From positions 310,001-374,000 of the forward strand of contig NZ_AP018553.1 of NCBI RefSeq assembly GCF_003967175.1: a stretch of 64,000 nt of DNA. The letters run 5' to 3'. Source of the stretch: Sulfodiicoccus acidiphilus (GTDB lineage Archaea > Thermoproteota > Thermoprotei_A > Sulfolobales > Sulfolobaceae). Every line of letters begins with the position of its first letter. The first letter of the stretch is position 1. The position numbers and the translations under genes were made by a program. Below are positions 45,701 to 53,642 of this stretch, piece after piece. The notes under the pieces were generated by a model. It did not search any database, was not told the DNA's origin, and saw nothing but the letters and a program-made list of their open reading frames with translations.

Positions 45701-46851
45701 TCCCGTTGTTCAAAGAGCCGTCGGTGGGGAGCACTGGTGCGGTCTCTAACGTCCAGCCACTTCTGGACTTACTGGCCTACGTACAGGCGGCCAACTCTGG
45801 ACAACTGTTGAAGTTCCCTGCCACCTTCAGCTACTACTACGTCAACTCCACCACCTTCTACGTAACCATACCCATGACTTTGTGGAGTGGTAGTCCGGGA
45901 GTCTACGCACCGAACGCCCTCAACGTCAACGCCACGGACTCCGTCACAGTAACCAGCTACGTCTACTCCTTCACGCAAACTGTCGTTGGAAATCAGGGAA
46001 TAGTGAGCAGCGTAGCTTCGCTCACCTTACAGACGAGTTCACCTCTTGCAATCAACGCCATGGTCCCACCCGTGATAGAGGAGTTCTACTCCACCACCAA
46101 CATAACAGAGTCGTCAGTCCACGTAGCGCCCTTCCCCAACACGAGCGGCGGAATATTGGTGAACGTCACCGTGTGGGCGCCAGACGCGGTGAACAACCCC
46201 TTCGTGGGGAACAACGGCAAGTCCTTCGAGGTCACTGTGACTAACCCCGCCACGGGCGTGTCGACCCAGTTGCCTGTAACTGAAATAGGGAGCAGCGCCT
46301 ACTACAGCGGTACTCTCAGGGTCGTCCTTCAGTCCGACTACTCCAGCTACGCCGGTCAGACAGGCGTGGTCTCAGTGGCTCCAGGTCAGGTCAACAAGAT
46401 ATCTGTAAAGGTGGACGTCACCACTGGAACCGCGTACGTTAACAACGTCCAGACTCAGTTCGTAATGAGCGGGAGCAGCTACTTCTACGTCGGTACTGTC
46501 GTGGCCAAACCTACCATAGTTGCTGGGCAAGTGATCAACGAGTCCACGGGGCAACCTGTCACTGAATTGCTGACCGGACACACCTACCTGATCAACTTCC
46601 AGGTGAAGAACACGGGCAATGTCAACGCCACGATCTACGCCATAATAGAGATCGAGGTGAACGGAACTACGGTCATAACTCCAGCAGTCATTAGTACGAC
46701 CTTGGCGCCAGGCCAGACCGCCACCGTCGGAACGGTCTGGACGCCTGTGGCACCTGGGACCTACAACGCGACCGTGATACTTTACCAGAACCCGCAGTTG
46801 TCCATACCTTACGTACCAGGGACTGAGACCTTGACCCTGACTGTAAGCTAA
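42709..46851 (+). CDS. slaA: S-layer outer lattice protein SlaA
   Basis: A 1380-residue secreted protein. The N-terminus is a signal peptide (KPLGLALLALFLASLVVVLPIA, written here as about residues 9-30) followed by Ser/Thr/Asn-rich beta-sandwich domains. The sequence has many N-x-S/T glycosylation sequons and very few lysines or cysteines after the signal, as in Sulfolobales SlaA. Downstream slaB encodes the membrane stalk. GTG start at 42709. The last domain (QVKNTGNVNATIYAIIEI ... GQTATVGTVWTP) is a CARDB-like beta sandwich. SlaA diverges fast between species; identification rests on size, composition and the slaB neighbour. Confidence 0.9.
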   Translation: MKSEMSYEKPLGLALLALFLASLVVVLPIASQTSSAANGASIAANVQYLSPGQVVLIAITDPGLVSTFKVVSNGVVNDTGLGNATEYILNNTVIRTSSGSETLYQVGARENNVIFVKGTNTFWIFITNTSASETLNGLTFSVSPSTSGTTVTVNGKSYVNPYLVSPTSSVSNLWYMLPTTIGPVLYTHGPGTTPTQVAAGSTVPVLNVNSFVDASGSFNLLYSPIEGGTAQITLNAFPSESVNLVSSESSVPLNSTWLATFYDPGAQVDPLQGITYVNSSYTFNPKLYALDVNVTYSGVILGGDIPVNISSDSPLPSTFNSLFGVTPALNAQVYNGTFMVYLDSAPTNSKYALLPSSFPTSISNYEYRLASALTGTQYSTLISGHLFSQATPINITVSDALAMDSSARVVGAIMPTTIKEIPVSLVKAGNITLDAFDNISNFSESISLPVTVSVVYISNGSPVLTSSGTPLSPFTATLSETSAGSGVFQEPLNVTLGTSASVTETSSNTVLVTLTPSEVSKVKIQASANVDFGDFFYFGYSSTSYSEPITVAATSLVPVLPTTLTVSNSTTLYAVNYSEPNLPHNVNGFTELTVNNQQLLYNGEPVANFVVTVTIPGTAPKTLYLNDLGYSFLLSSNDVFTVRVSESQLLSALGVNYLPSGTTIQFGVYDMITPVPANVTYSLTVVPVKTLVMVPTSSAFSASGTAYLPGVSGSSDQHTIYVMVQDTAYAATNPASILSPTANIYLKLANGQYYTFPSGNNYMAISLTETAPDSGNFTGTITYYYENGEIVLDGNDIPANQMIGATLTVAYTSPASHSSSNATVSFSTASMAITTSVASANPGAPLNVTVWAPGLVASHTQNVSPSNVLFANFTAWNGMGSTGVVTVNGYPLSLKEMSTGSPYFTALVYLGNTTASATDHGNALTTNLNDYTVAPGTTVYFYSINYFSTLSTASSGVTPSYHSADVSVNVVKPSVSIVNPSPASPFATLNISVSYSLFPLFKEPSVGSTGAVSNVQPLLDLLAYVQAANSGQLLKFPATFSYYYVNSTTFYVTIPMTLWSGSPGVYAPNALNVNATDSVTVTSYVYSFTQTVVGNQGIVSSVASLTLQTSSPLAINAMVPPVIEEFYSTTNITESSVHVAPFPNTSGGILVNVTVWAPDAVNNPFVGNNGKSFEVTVTNPATGVSTQLPVTEIGSSAYYSGTLRVVLQSDYSSYAGQTGVVSVAPGQVNKISVKVDVTTGTAYVNNVQTQFVMSGSSYFYVGTVVAKPTIVAGQVINESTGQPVTELLTGHTYLINFQVKNTGNVNATIYAIIEIEVNGTTVITPAVISTTLAPGQTATVGTVWTPVAPGTYNATVILYQNPQLSIPYVPGTETLTLTVS

Positions 46852-46890
46852 GGTAATTTTTTTATGTTTCTTCATACGTGAGGTGAAAGC

Positions 46891-48174
46891 ATGAATTACT
46901 TGAAAATCATCTCGGCTATACTCGTTGCTTCTATCTTCCTAGTGTTGCCGGTGGGGGCCGCGACCACGGCCATAACCGTGACTGTGAACCACCCAGTCAT
47001 TCACCCAGGGGAGACCCTGGTGGTGAGCGGGACCACCTCTCCTAACGTGGAGGTGGGAATAACGGTATACAACCCCAACGGGAAGCCTGTGGCGAGCACA
47101 GTGACGAACTCCACGTCGTCAGGCATATACACGGCTGCAGTGGTGACTTTCCCATCTCAGGCTAACACGTTGTTCCCTTACGGTACCTACAAGGTTGACG
47201 TCGGTACCAGCACGGGATTCACTAACTCCACCACCTTCCAGTTCTCCCCCGTCACCTATCCCTTAGTGGTCCAGGTGGAGAACCCTGTCGGAATACCTGT
47301 GGTTGGAGCCACAGTCAGCGTGGACGGCATGACCGCGACGACTAACGCCTCCGGGGAGGCTACCTTCCAACTCCTAGCTGGAACCTACACAGTCACTGCG
47401 TCGGCTGCCGGCTACGTAACCTCCACCGAGACGGTCACGATACCTACCACTCAAGTGCCGTTCGTGATAACGCTTCAGACTCAGGCGCTCAAGATAACGG
47501 TGAACTCCATATCCGTGACCATCAACGGTACCACCACGACAGCCCCTATAGTAGCTCAGCAGGGGTTCGTGACTTTGCCTGGAGGGGTGTCTGCCAGCGC
47601 CAACGTAACAGTCACCTACCAGGGAGCTACCACCACGATGGCCACTGTCTCCGCGACCCTGAACGGTGCGCCCGTCACAGTGACTACCACGGCCACTGGT
47701 TACGAGGTGTCGTTCTCGCTTCCCAACACCGACGAGCTAGCGGTACTCACGATCACTGCTAACATGTCTGGTTCCTCTGCCACCTACACCATGCCCATGA
47801 CAGTCATATACAACCCACAGGCCGCGTTGTCCTCTCTAAGTAGCGAGGTCAGTTCGTTGAGCACCGAGGTGTCCACTCTCAGCACGGAGTTGAGTACTCT
47901 CGAGACGGAGCTAGGTAGCAACGTAAGCGCCCTCAACGCAGACATATCCTCTCTGAACTCCGGACTCCACTCCCTGACAGCGTCCTTGTCGACCCTGAAC
48001 TCCACGGTCACGAGTCTGTCCAGTCAGGTGAGCACCTTGCAGACAGAGTACTCTGCCGTTCACTCCCAAGTCAGTTCCATATCCACGATAGTTTACGCAG
48101 GTCTGGCAGTAGGCGTCATAGCCATAGTGATAGCCATAGTGGCCCTCGCCCTCATATCTAGGAAGATAAGGTAA
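46891..48174 (+). CDS. slaB: S-layer membrane anchor protein SlaB
   Basis: A 427-residue protein with signal peptide (YLKIISAILVASIFLVLPVG), Ig-like beta domains (about 25-305, with NASGEATFQLLAGTYTVTAS resembling a carboxypeptidase-regulatory-like fold), a Ser/Leu heptad coiled coil (about 310-395, SSLSTEVSTLSTELSTL) and one C-terminal transmembrane helix (about 400-424) ending in SRKIR. This is the SlaB stalk that anchors SlaA in the membrane. A Shine-Dalgarno-like GAGGTGA lies 7 bases before the ATG, consistent with translation from a slaA-slaB mRNA. T-rich sequence after the stop (48174-48183) is a likely terminator. Confidence 0.93.
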   Translation: MNYLKIISAILVASIFLVLPVGAATTAITVTVNHPVIHPGETLVVSGTTSPNVEVGITVYNPNGKPVASTVTNSTSSGIYTAAVVTFPSQANTLFPYGTYKVDVGTSTGFTNSTTFQFSPVTYPLVVQVENPVGIPVVGATVSVDGMTATTNASGEATFQLLAGTYTVTASAAGYVTSTETVTIPTTQVPFVITLQTQALKITVNSISVTINGTTTTAPIVAQQGFVTLPGGVSASANVTVTYQGATTTMATVSATLNGAPVTVTTTATGYEVSFSLPNTDELAVLTITANMSGSSATYTMPMTVIYNPQAALSSLSSEVSSLSTEVSTLSTELSTLETELGSNVSALNADISSLNSGLHSLTASLSTLNSTVTSLSSQVSTLQTEYSAVHSQVSSISTIVYAGLAVGVIAIVIAIVALALISRKIR

Positions 48175-48185
48175 TTTTTTTTTAA
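48173..48185 (+). terminator. T-rich terminator after slaB
   Basis: A run of ten T with no hairpin directly behind the slaB stop codon, the usual form of archaeal termination signals. Confidence 0.5.
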
Positions 48186-49011
48186 ATCTCCTTGTTTAAT
48201 TCGTTTAAATTAAAGTGTGTCCGCTATTGCTAACACATCTAGATAAACTGTTAAGTTTATATACCTTTGATAAAAATCTTCCTAAATAAATAACGGGACA
48301 ATGTGCTCTCGAGTAAGCCCAAGAGCCGAAGGTTGAATGCAAATTCATGAAAAATCAATTAAGCCCAGATCAAGAGTAGCCCAACGGAACTATGGACTAC
48401 TTCCAGAACCGCTCTTGGATCTCCAGCAATTAGAGGATCGGCCGAGGAGTCGAGGTCCCACCCCGTAAGCGAACTCCTCAACTTCGCTGTCTCCTCCCTG
48501 CCACCCCGCCTTTCGCTAGGACGAAGGAAGTTCTCCGGGAAGCTGAGGTTTCACCATAAGATGACGGACATCTTTGTGGTTAAGGTCTTCAGTTAAATTA
48601 GTTTTTGTGTTTTCGCTGACATCGACAACAAATCCTCCCCAGCCTGGTCCAAGGTCTTGACTGAGGGAGGAGCGCCAGCTTCTCCCCCTCGCATCCCTAC
48701 AGAGATTAGGGCTCACGTTGCGAAAGTCCCCCGCTCTATGCGGGTAGTGTTTACCCATGGCGTAACTTATCATTGCTTTTAATCACCTTATAATTATAAC
48801 TAACACATATCAAGTCAGGAAACCGAGAGTACGAATTCATGGTAAGAAATAGACCGTGTTCAACAATCTCATGTCTCTAGATAAGCTGAATTCTCCACCG
48901 ATATATGAAAGGTTCACCTATCCATCATGTAGTCCTACATGAGGGATCTTGTATTAATAACTATAACTTCCTTGGAGAATTGAATCAAATAGTCCTTGGC
49001 CAGCTGAGCGC
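48186..49011. other. Long non-coding stretch after slaB
   Basis: About 825 bases without a credible gene. Notable are AT-rich TATA-like sequences around 48250-48270, a GC-rich block (48430-48540) and another (48630-48760) that resemble IS200/IS605-type structured ends in base composition but have no clear hairpin family match, and a near-perfect inverted repeat TCATGTAG-TC-CTACATGA at 48925-48942. The base composition drops after 48780. It is probably a graveyard of elements. Confidence 0.4.
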
Positions 49012-49566
49012 TCATCTGTCTCCAAACCTATACTTATATGTCTCAGTCTTACTCCTCAAATTTTCCACTAGCATTTTAGTCTCGAAACTAGGGCTCTCCC
49101 CTCGCATGGCCTCCTCAGCCAAGGATAGGAACTCCTTCGCTTTTAAATACCTGTCCTTGTCGTCGTAGGCTACGGCGTTCTGTAAATACATCATACCTAC
49201 CGTAACCAAACGTCTAATGCGATCCTCGCCCTTAGCAAACTTAAGTGACGCCTCAAAACCCTTGATCATCTTTTGATCAATCGGTTTCCCGCTCTCAGGC
49301 GAGATCTTAACACTCGTTCTCCTCATGAACTGGGATTTAAGACCTCGACTCTGAATGTATCTGTTAAAGTATGTCGAAGAGATTACAAATGTCATGAGTG
49401 GGATTATTGTGCCTAGATAGTTGGCCAAGCTCGGATTATGTAGTAGGAAGACGGGCATATAGTACGATATCGCAATTGCCACACCGGTGGGCAACCCGAT
49501 AAATAGGAGTGCTAGCCCAAGCCAACTGGGGAAGGATAGCCTGTCTCTTCCTGTCTCTTTACCCAT
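49012..49566 (-). CDS. Small membrane protein with cytoplasmic helical domain
   Basis: A 184-residue protein. Two transmembrane segments near the N-terminus (WLGLALLFIGLPTGVAIAIS and NYLGTIIPLMTFVISS) are followed by a soluble helical domain of about 110 residues with TPR-like pairs (MMYLQNAVAYDDKDRYLKAK and EFLSLAEEAMRGES). I do not recognise the family. AT-rich, stands alone in the accessory island. ATG start at 49566. Confidence 0.6.
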   Translation of the reverse strand: MGKETGRDRLSFPSWLGLALLFIGLPTGVAIAISYYMPVFLLHNPSLANYLGTIIPLMTFVISSTYFNRYIQSRGLKSQFMRRTSVKISPESGKPIDQKMIKGFEASLKFAKGEDRIRRLVTVGMMYLQNAVAYDDKDRYLKAKEFLSLAEEAMRGESPSFETKMLVENLRSKTETYKYRFGDR

Positions 49567-50131
49567 GAAAACATTACCGACTTTTTCCCAAATAACTTTA
49601 CCAATGCCTTCCTTTACTTAATCTAGGACATCGTTATCATTGAAATTCACGGAACCGTTATAACGGATCGCCTGAATCACCCTACTTCAAGGCACTCGAT
49701 TATGAGCTTTGGTTACCGAACTTTATTTATGTCAACATCCTGCCCACTTTTCAAGAGTCCTTCGTTCTTCCTCACTACTTACTTTAACCGGGGAGTTAAT
49801 TGACAGGCAACTTCCCAAGGTTGTAAACTCCTTGTTGTAGAGTAGGGGAGTGTTGTCATACCATCTTATTCAATAATCAACAGTAAAATGTTAGGATATG
49901 GCCAAAGTTATTCCATTATGATAATTACACTACTACATCTAGGAATATGGAGATACACAATTCAATAAACGTTCACTATCTAGGATGATGAGACTTGACA
50001 AGATGGGACTCACGGGATCCCTAGATTGCTCCGCAACTCTCCGTATAGACATATTTTATCGATTAAATAATGAAAATTCTTAACCAACGATGTTCGACAA
50101 TGATAAGGAGATCAATTCAGTAACCAAAATG
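49567..50131. other. AT-rich non-coding region
   Basis: 565 bases between two minus-strand genes, with no gene, RNA or repeat that I can support. AT-rich stretches near 49590 and 50060 would serve as promoter for the gene at 49566 and as end of the ATPase transcript. Confidence 0.4.
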
Positions 50132-51445
50132 TCAGACCTCTGTAACCTCTACCGACTGAGGGAGATCCAGAAGGGCAAGGAACAGGGATATGGGCACCAT
50201 GTTATCCTGTATCTCCTCCCTGGAAAGGAAAACTATATCTTTCACTTTTCCAATGAACTTCCTCACGTTTTTACCATATTTCACCTCAAAACCCTTGTAC
50301 CTCTCTCCTTCCCTAACCACGACGTCCACTTCCCCATTTCGCTTTATATAGAACGTAGGATAGATCCGGGAGAGATGGGATACTACCGCTGCCTCGGCCA
50401 GCCTCTTTTGGTCTGGGACTTGAGTCATCACCCAACTGGAGAAAGCCCTGTACACGAAGGGATCGATGAAGTAGAATTTCCTCTCCTTCCTGGGAACAGG
50501 TTCCCCGCTGTTAGGGTCCATGGCCATCACCGACTTAAGGAGGAAGAGCTTATCCATGAGCTCAAGGTAACTAATGGTTGTCCTCACGGTCCCTATCCCC
50601 TCCTTAGATAAGGTGTGGTAACTGAACTCGCTGGAGGTCCTGTTTATCACGCCCTTAACAGCTGCCTTAAAGAGGGTCTCGCTCCTCCTCAACTTGTTTA
50701 GATCTAAGGTTATGCTCGAGATGAAATCTTGAAAGGTGTTCATGTTTACCTTTCCTGTTCTCAGGTAATCCCTTACCGAATTGGGAAAACCGCCTGTGTC
50801 CAAGTAGATCTCAAATAGGTTTTTCACCGTAGATCTGTACTCCACGAAATCCATCGCGTTACTAGCGTGATCCAAATCCCCTCTGGGAAGCTTAACGCCC
50901 ATGACTTCCACGAAACGGGAGAAGGGTAACGGGTACATTATGAGAGTCCTCCCCTTTCCCCTCCTTCCTGGAAAGCTCTCCACCTCACCTTTTGCCCTCA
51001 TCGACAATGAACCGGAGAGCACCAGGACGTCGTTCCTGAACTCTCCCCTATCTATTCTATACTTGATGGTCCTAAACCACTCTCTGGGGAAAGTGACCTC
51101 ATCCAATATCACATATGCAGACTTGATCCTGTTCCTCTCCCTGAGTTTCATGTATTCTCCCAGCACCTGATCTAATTCCTTATAGTCGGATAGCATATCA
51201 CAGGAGAAGTAGAAGATCGACTTAGGATCCTCCTTCTCCAACAATCTCTTCACTAAGAGAACGAGAGTTGTACTTTTCCCCACCTGCCTGGGACCGAAGA
51301 TCAGGTTCAGCGAGGAGGGTTCCAAAGAGATCTTATCCAGGACGTCTGGGACCCACTTCACCTCTGCTTCATACCATCTTCTATAGATCTCGTTCTCCAA
51401 GATCAGTTCTTTGGATATCCACCATGGGTTCTGCTCCTCAATCAT
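50132..51445 (-). CDS. AAA_14/DUF4143-type ATPase
   Basis: A 437-residue P-loop protein. Walker A is FGPRQVGKSTT near residue 50, Walker B is YVILDEVTF near 113, and a SGSLSMRAKG segment serves as sensor. The C-terminal DUF4143-like region ends with DVVVREGERYKGFEVKYGK, a D...ExK pattern of the PD-(D/E)XK nuclease fold. This architecture is common in archaeal mobile or defence-linked loci, but the role is undefined. AT-rich, flanked by an IS remnant. The start codon is 3 bases from a duplicated promoter repeat. Confidence 0.85.
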   Translation of the reverse strand: MIEEQNPWWISKELILENEIYRRWYEAEVKWVPDVLDKISLEPSSLNLIFGPRQVGKSTTLVLLVKRLLEKEDPKSIFYFSCDMLSDYKELDQVLGEYMKLRERNRIKSAYVILDEVTFPREWFRTIKYRIDRGEFRNDVLVLSGSLSMRAKGEVESFPGRRGKGRTLIMYPLPFSRFVEVMGVKLPRGDLDHASNAMDFVEYRSTVKNLFEIYLDTGGFPNSVRDYLRTGKVNMNTFQDFISSITLDLNKLRRSETLFKAAVKGVINRTSSEFSYHTLSKEGIGTVRTTISYLELMDKLFLLKSVMAMDPNSGEPVPRKERKFYFIDPFVYRAFSSWVMTQVPDQKRLAEAAVVSHLSRIYPTFYIKRNGEVDVVVREGERYKGFEVKYGKNVRKFIGKVKDIVFLSREEIQDNMVPISLFLALLDLPQSVEVTEV

Positions 51446-51447
51446 AT

Positions 51448-51511
51448 TGTGTACTCTCGATAAACAAGAGTTTAAAAACTCTGTGTACTCTCGATAAACA
51501 AGAGTTTAAAA
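51448..51511 (-). repeat. Tandem duplicated promoter/operator upstream of the ATPase gene
   Basis: Two identical 30-base copies (51448-51477 and 51482-51511), 34 bases apart. Each contains the inverted repeat ACTCT-N8-AGAGT. On the minus strand the proximal copy supplies a TATA-like TTTTTAAACT about 30 bases before the ATG at 51445, itself inside the palindrome GAGTTTTTAAACTC. The arrangement suggests two binding sites for one regulator, spaced about three helical turns apart. Confidence 0.7.
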
Positions 51512-51701
51512 GAGAGAAGTTGGCCTAGAAAGCTTCTTCACCCTATGCGTCTCACCCAAATGAGTTGACTGAGTAGTGAAGGAGATGGTCAAAATAACTG
51601 TGAAAACTCGGTTCCCATATACCTAGAATCTTCATTCGTCCCATTTCCCTAGGGTTCATCCTAATATATACCTGAGATTTAGTCTAATTGATGTTCTTGG
51701 T

Positions 51702-52318
51702 ATGGCTATAGATAAGACTAACAAGAGCAGGATCTTATCTCCTCAAAGAGACTATCTTTGGAGGAAATAACATGGGTGAATACGATGCTTATGAGGAACT
51801 TTCATGTGAAAGAAGGATACTGTTTAATAGGTTGCAAAAGAGGTTTGTTCACTTATACAGAACCCTATCAAGTAAGATGGTCGAAGAGCTACACAATTTA
51901 GGTGTTTCAACTATATACGTAGGCTACCCCTACAACATCGGTCAGGATAAGGGTAACAAGTTTACCGTAAACGTTTGGTCATACCGTAAGTTAATTCGAG
52001 CAATAGAACTCAAGGCTCAAGAGTACGGTATGAAAGTCTATGAAGTAATTGAGTACAACACATCTAGGCTATGCGCTCACCACGACGTAGAAGTTAAGAG
52101 GCAACCAAGAGGCGTAGTCCACTGTCCTTTCGGACATAAACTACACAGCGATCTGAACGGTGCACTAAACATTCGGAAGAAAGCTGTAAACAAAATAGTA
52201 ACTGCAGTGAAAAACCGCTTTCCTTCATTGTAGACCATAACGGAGTAGCTCCCGTAAAGGGGTGTAACCCTTGAGACCTCAGGAGAACCCTCGCCCTTCA
52301 GGGCGGGGAGGAGGTCAG
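51702..52318 (+). mobile_element. IS200/IS605-type element remnant (5'-truncated tnpB plus right end)
   Basis: A tnpB 3' fragment followed by an intact right-end hairpin CCCTCGCCCT-TC-AGGGCGGGG and GGAGGTCAG (52288-52318). No left end could be found upstream. Another tnpB-like piece (AIDKTNKSRILSPQRD) runs from 51702 and stops just before the fragment. Confidence 0.65.
51772..52233 (+). pseudogene. tnpB: TnpB C-terminal fragment
   Basis: 153 residues covering the C-terminal half of a TnpB/OrfB of Sulfolobus IS200/IS605-group elements. The segment VSTIYVGYPYNIGQDKGNKF corresponds to the RuvC-II region but shows G-Y in place of the usual catalytic Glu. The zinc knuckle shows RLCAHHDVEV and HCPFGHKLHSDLNGALNIRK, where RuvC-III Asp is present. 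The RuvC-I part is absent. So the product cannot be an active nuclease, unless this subfamily uses other residues. Confidence 0.75.
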
Positions 52319-52698
52319 TAGATTAAGAGGTGTGATATAACCCCGTCAGAAGCCGTATCGATACCCAAGGTATACCTGTCCAACGTCGTGGACCACGACG
52401 GGAGGTCGTAAGGGGATTCCGAGACCTCGAATAGCACTTAGGGTCGAGGGGATCGGCTACGAGGAAATTGGCACCCCGCAAGCGGAGTGAAGGTGTTACA
52501 ACTTTGAACACCTAAAAGGCAGCTCACCTCCCACTTCAGTCCTCCCTGGCTACCCCGATCTAGGTAGTCTCGTTGGAAAGCTGGTACCAGGGCCCCATCC
52601 ATGGTTAGTCTGTGGGTTCCAAACTTAACGCGGACCTCTCAAACTCGAACGGAGTTCCACTGGCGGAGTGGAACGTCCTTTCGAATGGAAAGAATTGT
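52319..52698. other. Non-coding region with hairpin
   Basis: About 380 bases with no credible gene. A perfect 8-bp hairpin GTTCCACT / AGTGGAAC with a 5-base loop is at 52654-52674, 25 bases beyond the stop of the minus-strand gene at 52699. GC-rich segments at 52470-52500 resemble element ends, not resolved. Confidence 0.4.
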
Positions 52699-53004
52699 TC
52701 ACCTCTCTGGAACCTTCTCTAGTACCTCTTCCCCTATCCTCGGCTCGCCGGTGATCACCAAGTCGTCTCCCCTATCGTAGTACTTATCTATGAGTTCGGC
52801 CAGCTTGTAAGTTGACGCGGTTGCCATGTCCACGACCTCACCCCCGGACAACCTGTCGTCCTCGTACACCACCAGTATGGTGTTTCTGTAGTACATTATC
52901 CTGTACCCGGCCACCACCTTCCCGTCCTCCACTTTCTTGTATATCATGACGGTGAGTTGTGGTTCGGTGAGCCCATGTCTCGTCCACTCGACGTGCTTTA
53001 TCAA
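52699..53004 (-). CDS. Unknown 101-residue protein, coupled to xdhC
   Basis: I do not recognise the family. Predicted as an antiparallel beta sheet (LTVMIYKKVEDGKVVAGYRIMYY, then TILVVYEDD) with a helix (TYKLAELIDKYYD) at the end. No Cys or membrane segment. TTG start overlapping the XdhC-like gene by 4 bp, so translated as a unit with it. Confidence 0.6.
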   Translation of the reverse strand: MIKHVEWTRHGLTEPQLTVMIYKKVEDGKVVAGYRIMYYRNTILVVYEDDRLSGGEVVDMATASTYKLAELIDKYYDRGDDLVITGEPRIGEEVLEKVPER

Positions 53005-53576
53005 AGTGAGCCCACCACCGATCCTATGTCCTTCAGTTGGGAGAGAGGCCTGCCGGTTCCTCCCCTCTCCGCCGCCAACGCCTCAGCCACTATGCTCAGC
53101 GCGATCTCCCTCTCGTTCGACGCACCTAGGTCCAGCCCAGCGGGCAACCTCAGTCTCGCCAGTTGCTCCCTCGTGAGCCCGGCCTGGAGCAGTCTCCTCA
53201 GAATGACCTGAGCCCTCCTTACGCTCATCACCACCGCCACTTCCTTCGCCCCACCGAAGACCGACTTCATTACTGCCCACGTGTCGTAGACGTGTCTAGT
53301 GGCCACGACAGAGTAGGCTCCCCTCACGACTTCGTCCTCCACTTCGAAGGTAGTTCCCCTTATCACTACGTCGGCGTGGTAAGTTCCCTCCTGGGCGAAC
53401 GGGTCCACCACCGTCACGTGGAAGCCGACCTCCTTGGCGAACCTAGCGACGAACGGGGCTACGCTTATGGAGGATCCCTTGCACTTCGAAGCGTCCACCG
53501 TGACCCTATTGGCGTCACACACTACCGGCTCCTCCATCTCCGCCTCCGCGCTGGAGGAGAAAACGACCATCCTCAT
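53001..53576 (-). CDS. XdhC/CoxI-family protein
   Basis: The C-terminal Rossmann part is recognised by LPAGLDLGASNEREIALSIVAEALAAERG near the end, the typical XdhC signature, and a central VVDPF/DVVIRG strand-loop. XdhC-like proteins deliver or sulfurate the molybdenum cofactor for hydroxylases such as xanthine or CO dehydrogenase. No such enzyme is in the window. The ATG at 53576 is preferred because CTTTTTATCC is 26 bases upstream on this strand; an upstream start at 53615 would lie on the TATA box. Confidence 0.75.
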   Translation of the reverse strand: MRMVVFSSSAEAEMEEPVVCDANRVTVDASKCKGSSISVAPFVARFAKEVGFHVTVVDPFAQEGTYHADVVIRGTTFEVEDEVVRGAYSVVATRHVYDTWAVMKSVFGGAKEVAVVMSVRRAQVILRRLLQAGLTREQLARLRLPAGLDLGASNEREIALSIVAEALAAERGGTGRPLSQLKDIGSVVGSL

Positions 53577-53612
53577 AGGCCACACTAGCGAACTCGGATA
53601 AAAAGTGTTGAA

Positions 53613-53621
53613 CATTTAACC
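53613..53621 (+). promoter_or_regulatory. TATA promoter of gnaD
   Basis: CATTTAACC about 26 bases before the ATG at 53643. The opposing XdhC promoter occupies the adjacent bases, so the two divergent genes share a 67-base control region. Confidence 0.5.
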
Positions 53622-53642
53622 TCTGACGTTACAACTCGGCCC

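Noticed and set aside
44797-46875. Minus-strand frames opposite slaA
   Set aside because: They consist of low-complexity Arg/Gly/Val/Ser sequence, a shadow of the repetitive S-layer coding sequence.
48186-49011. CRISPR array or repeat-spacer structure in the long gap after slaB
   Set aside because: No regularly spaced identical repeats occur; the similar GC-rich blocks are irregular and not identical.
50090-50611. 173-codon plus-strand frame over the 3' end of the ATPase
   Set aside because: It is antisense to the C-terminal part of the ATPase and its residues do not resemble a protein domain.
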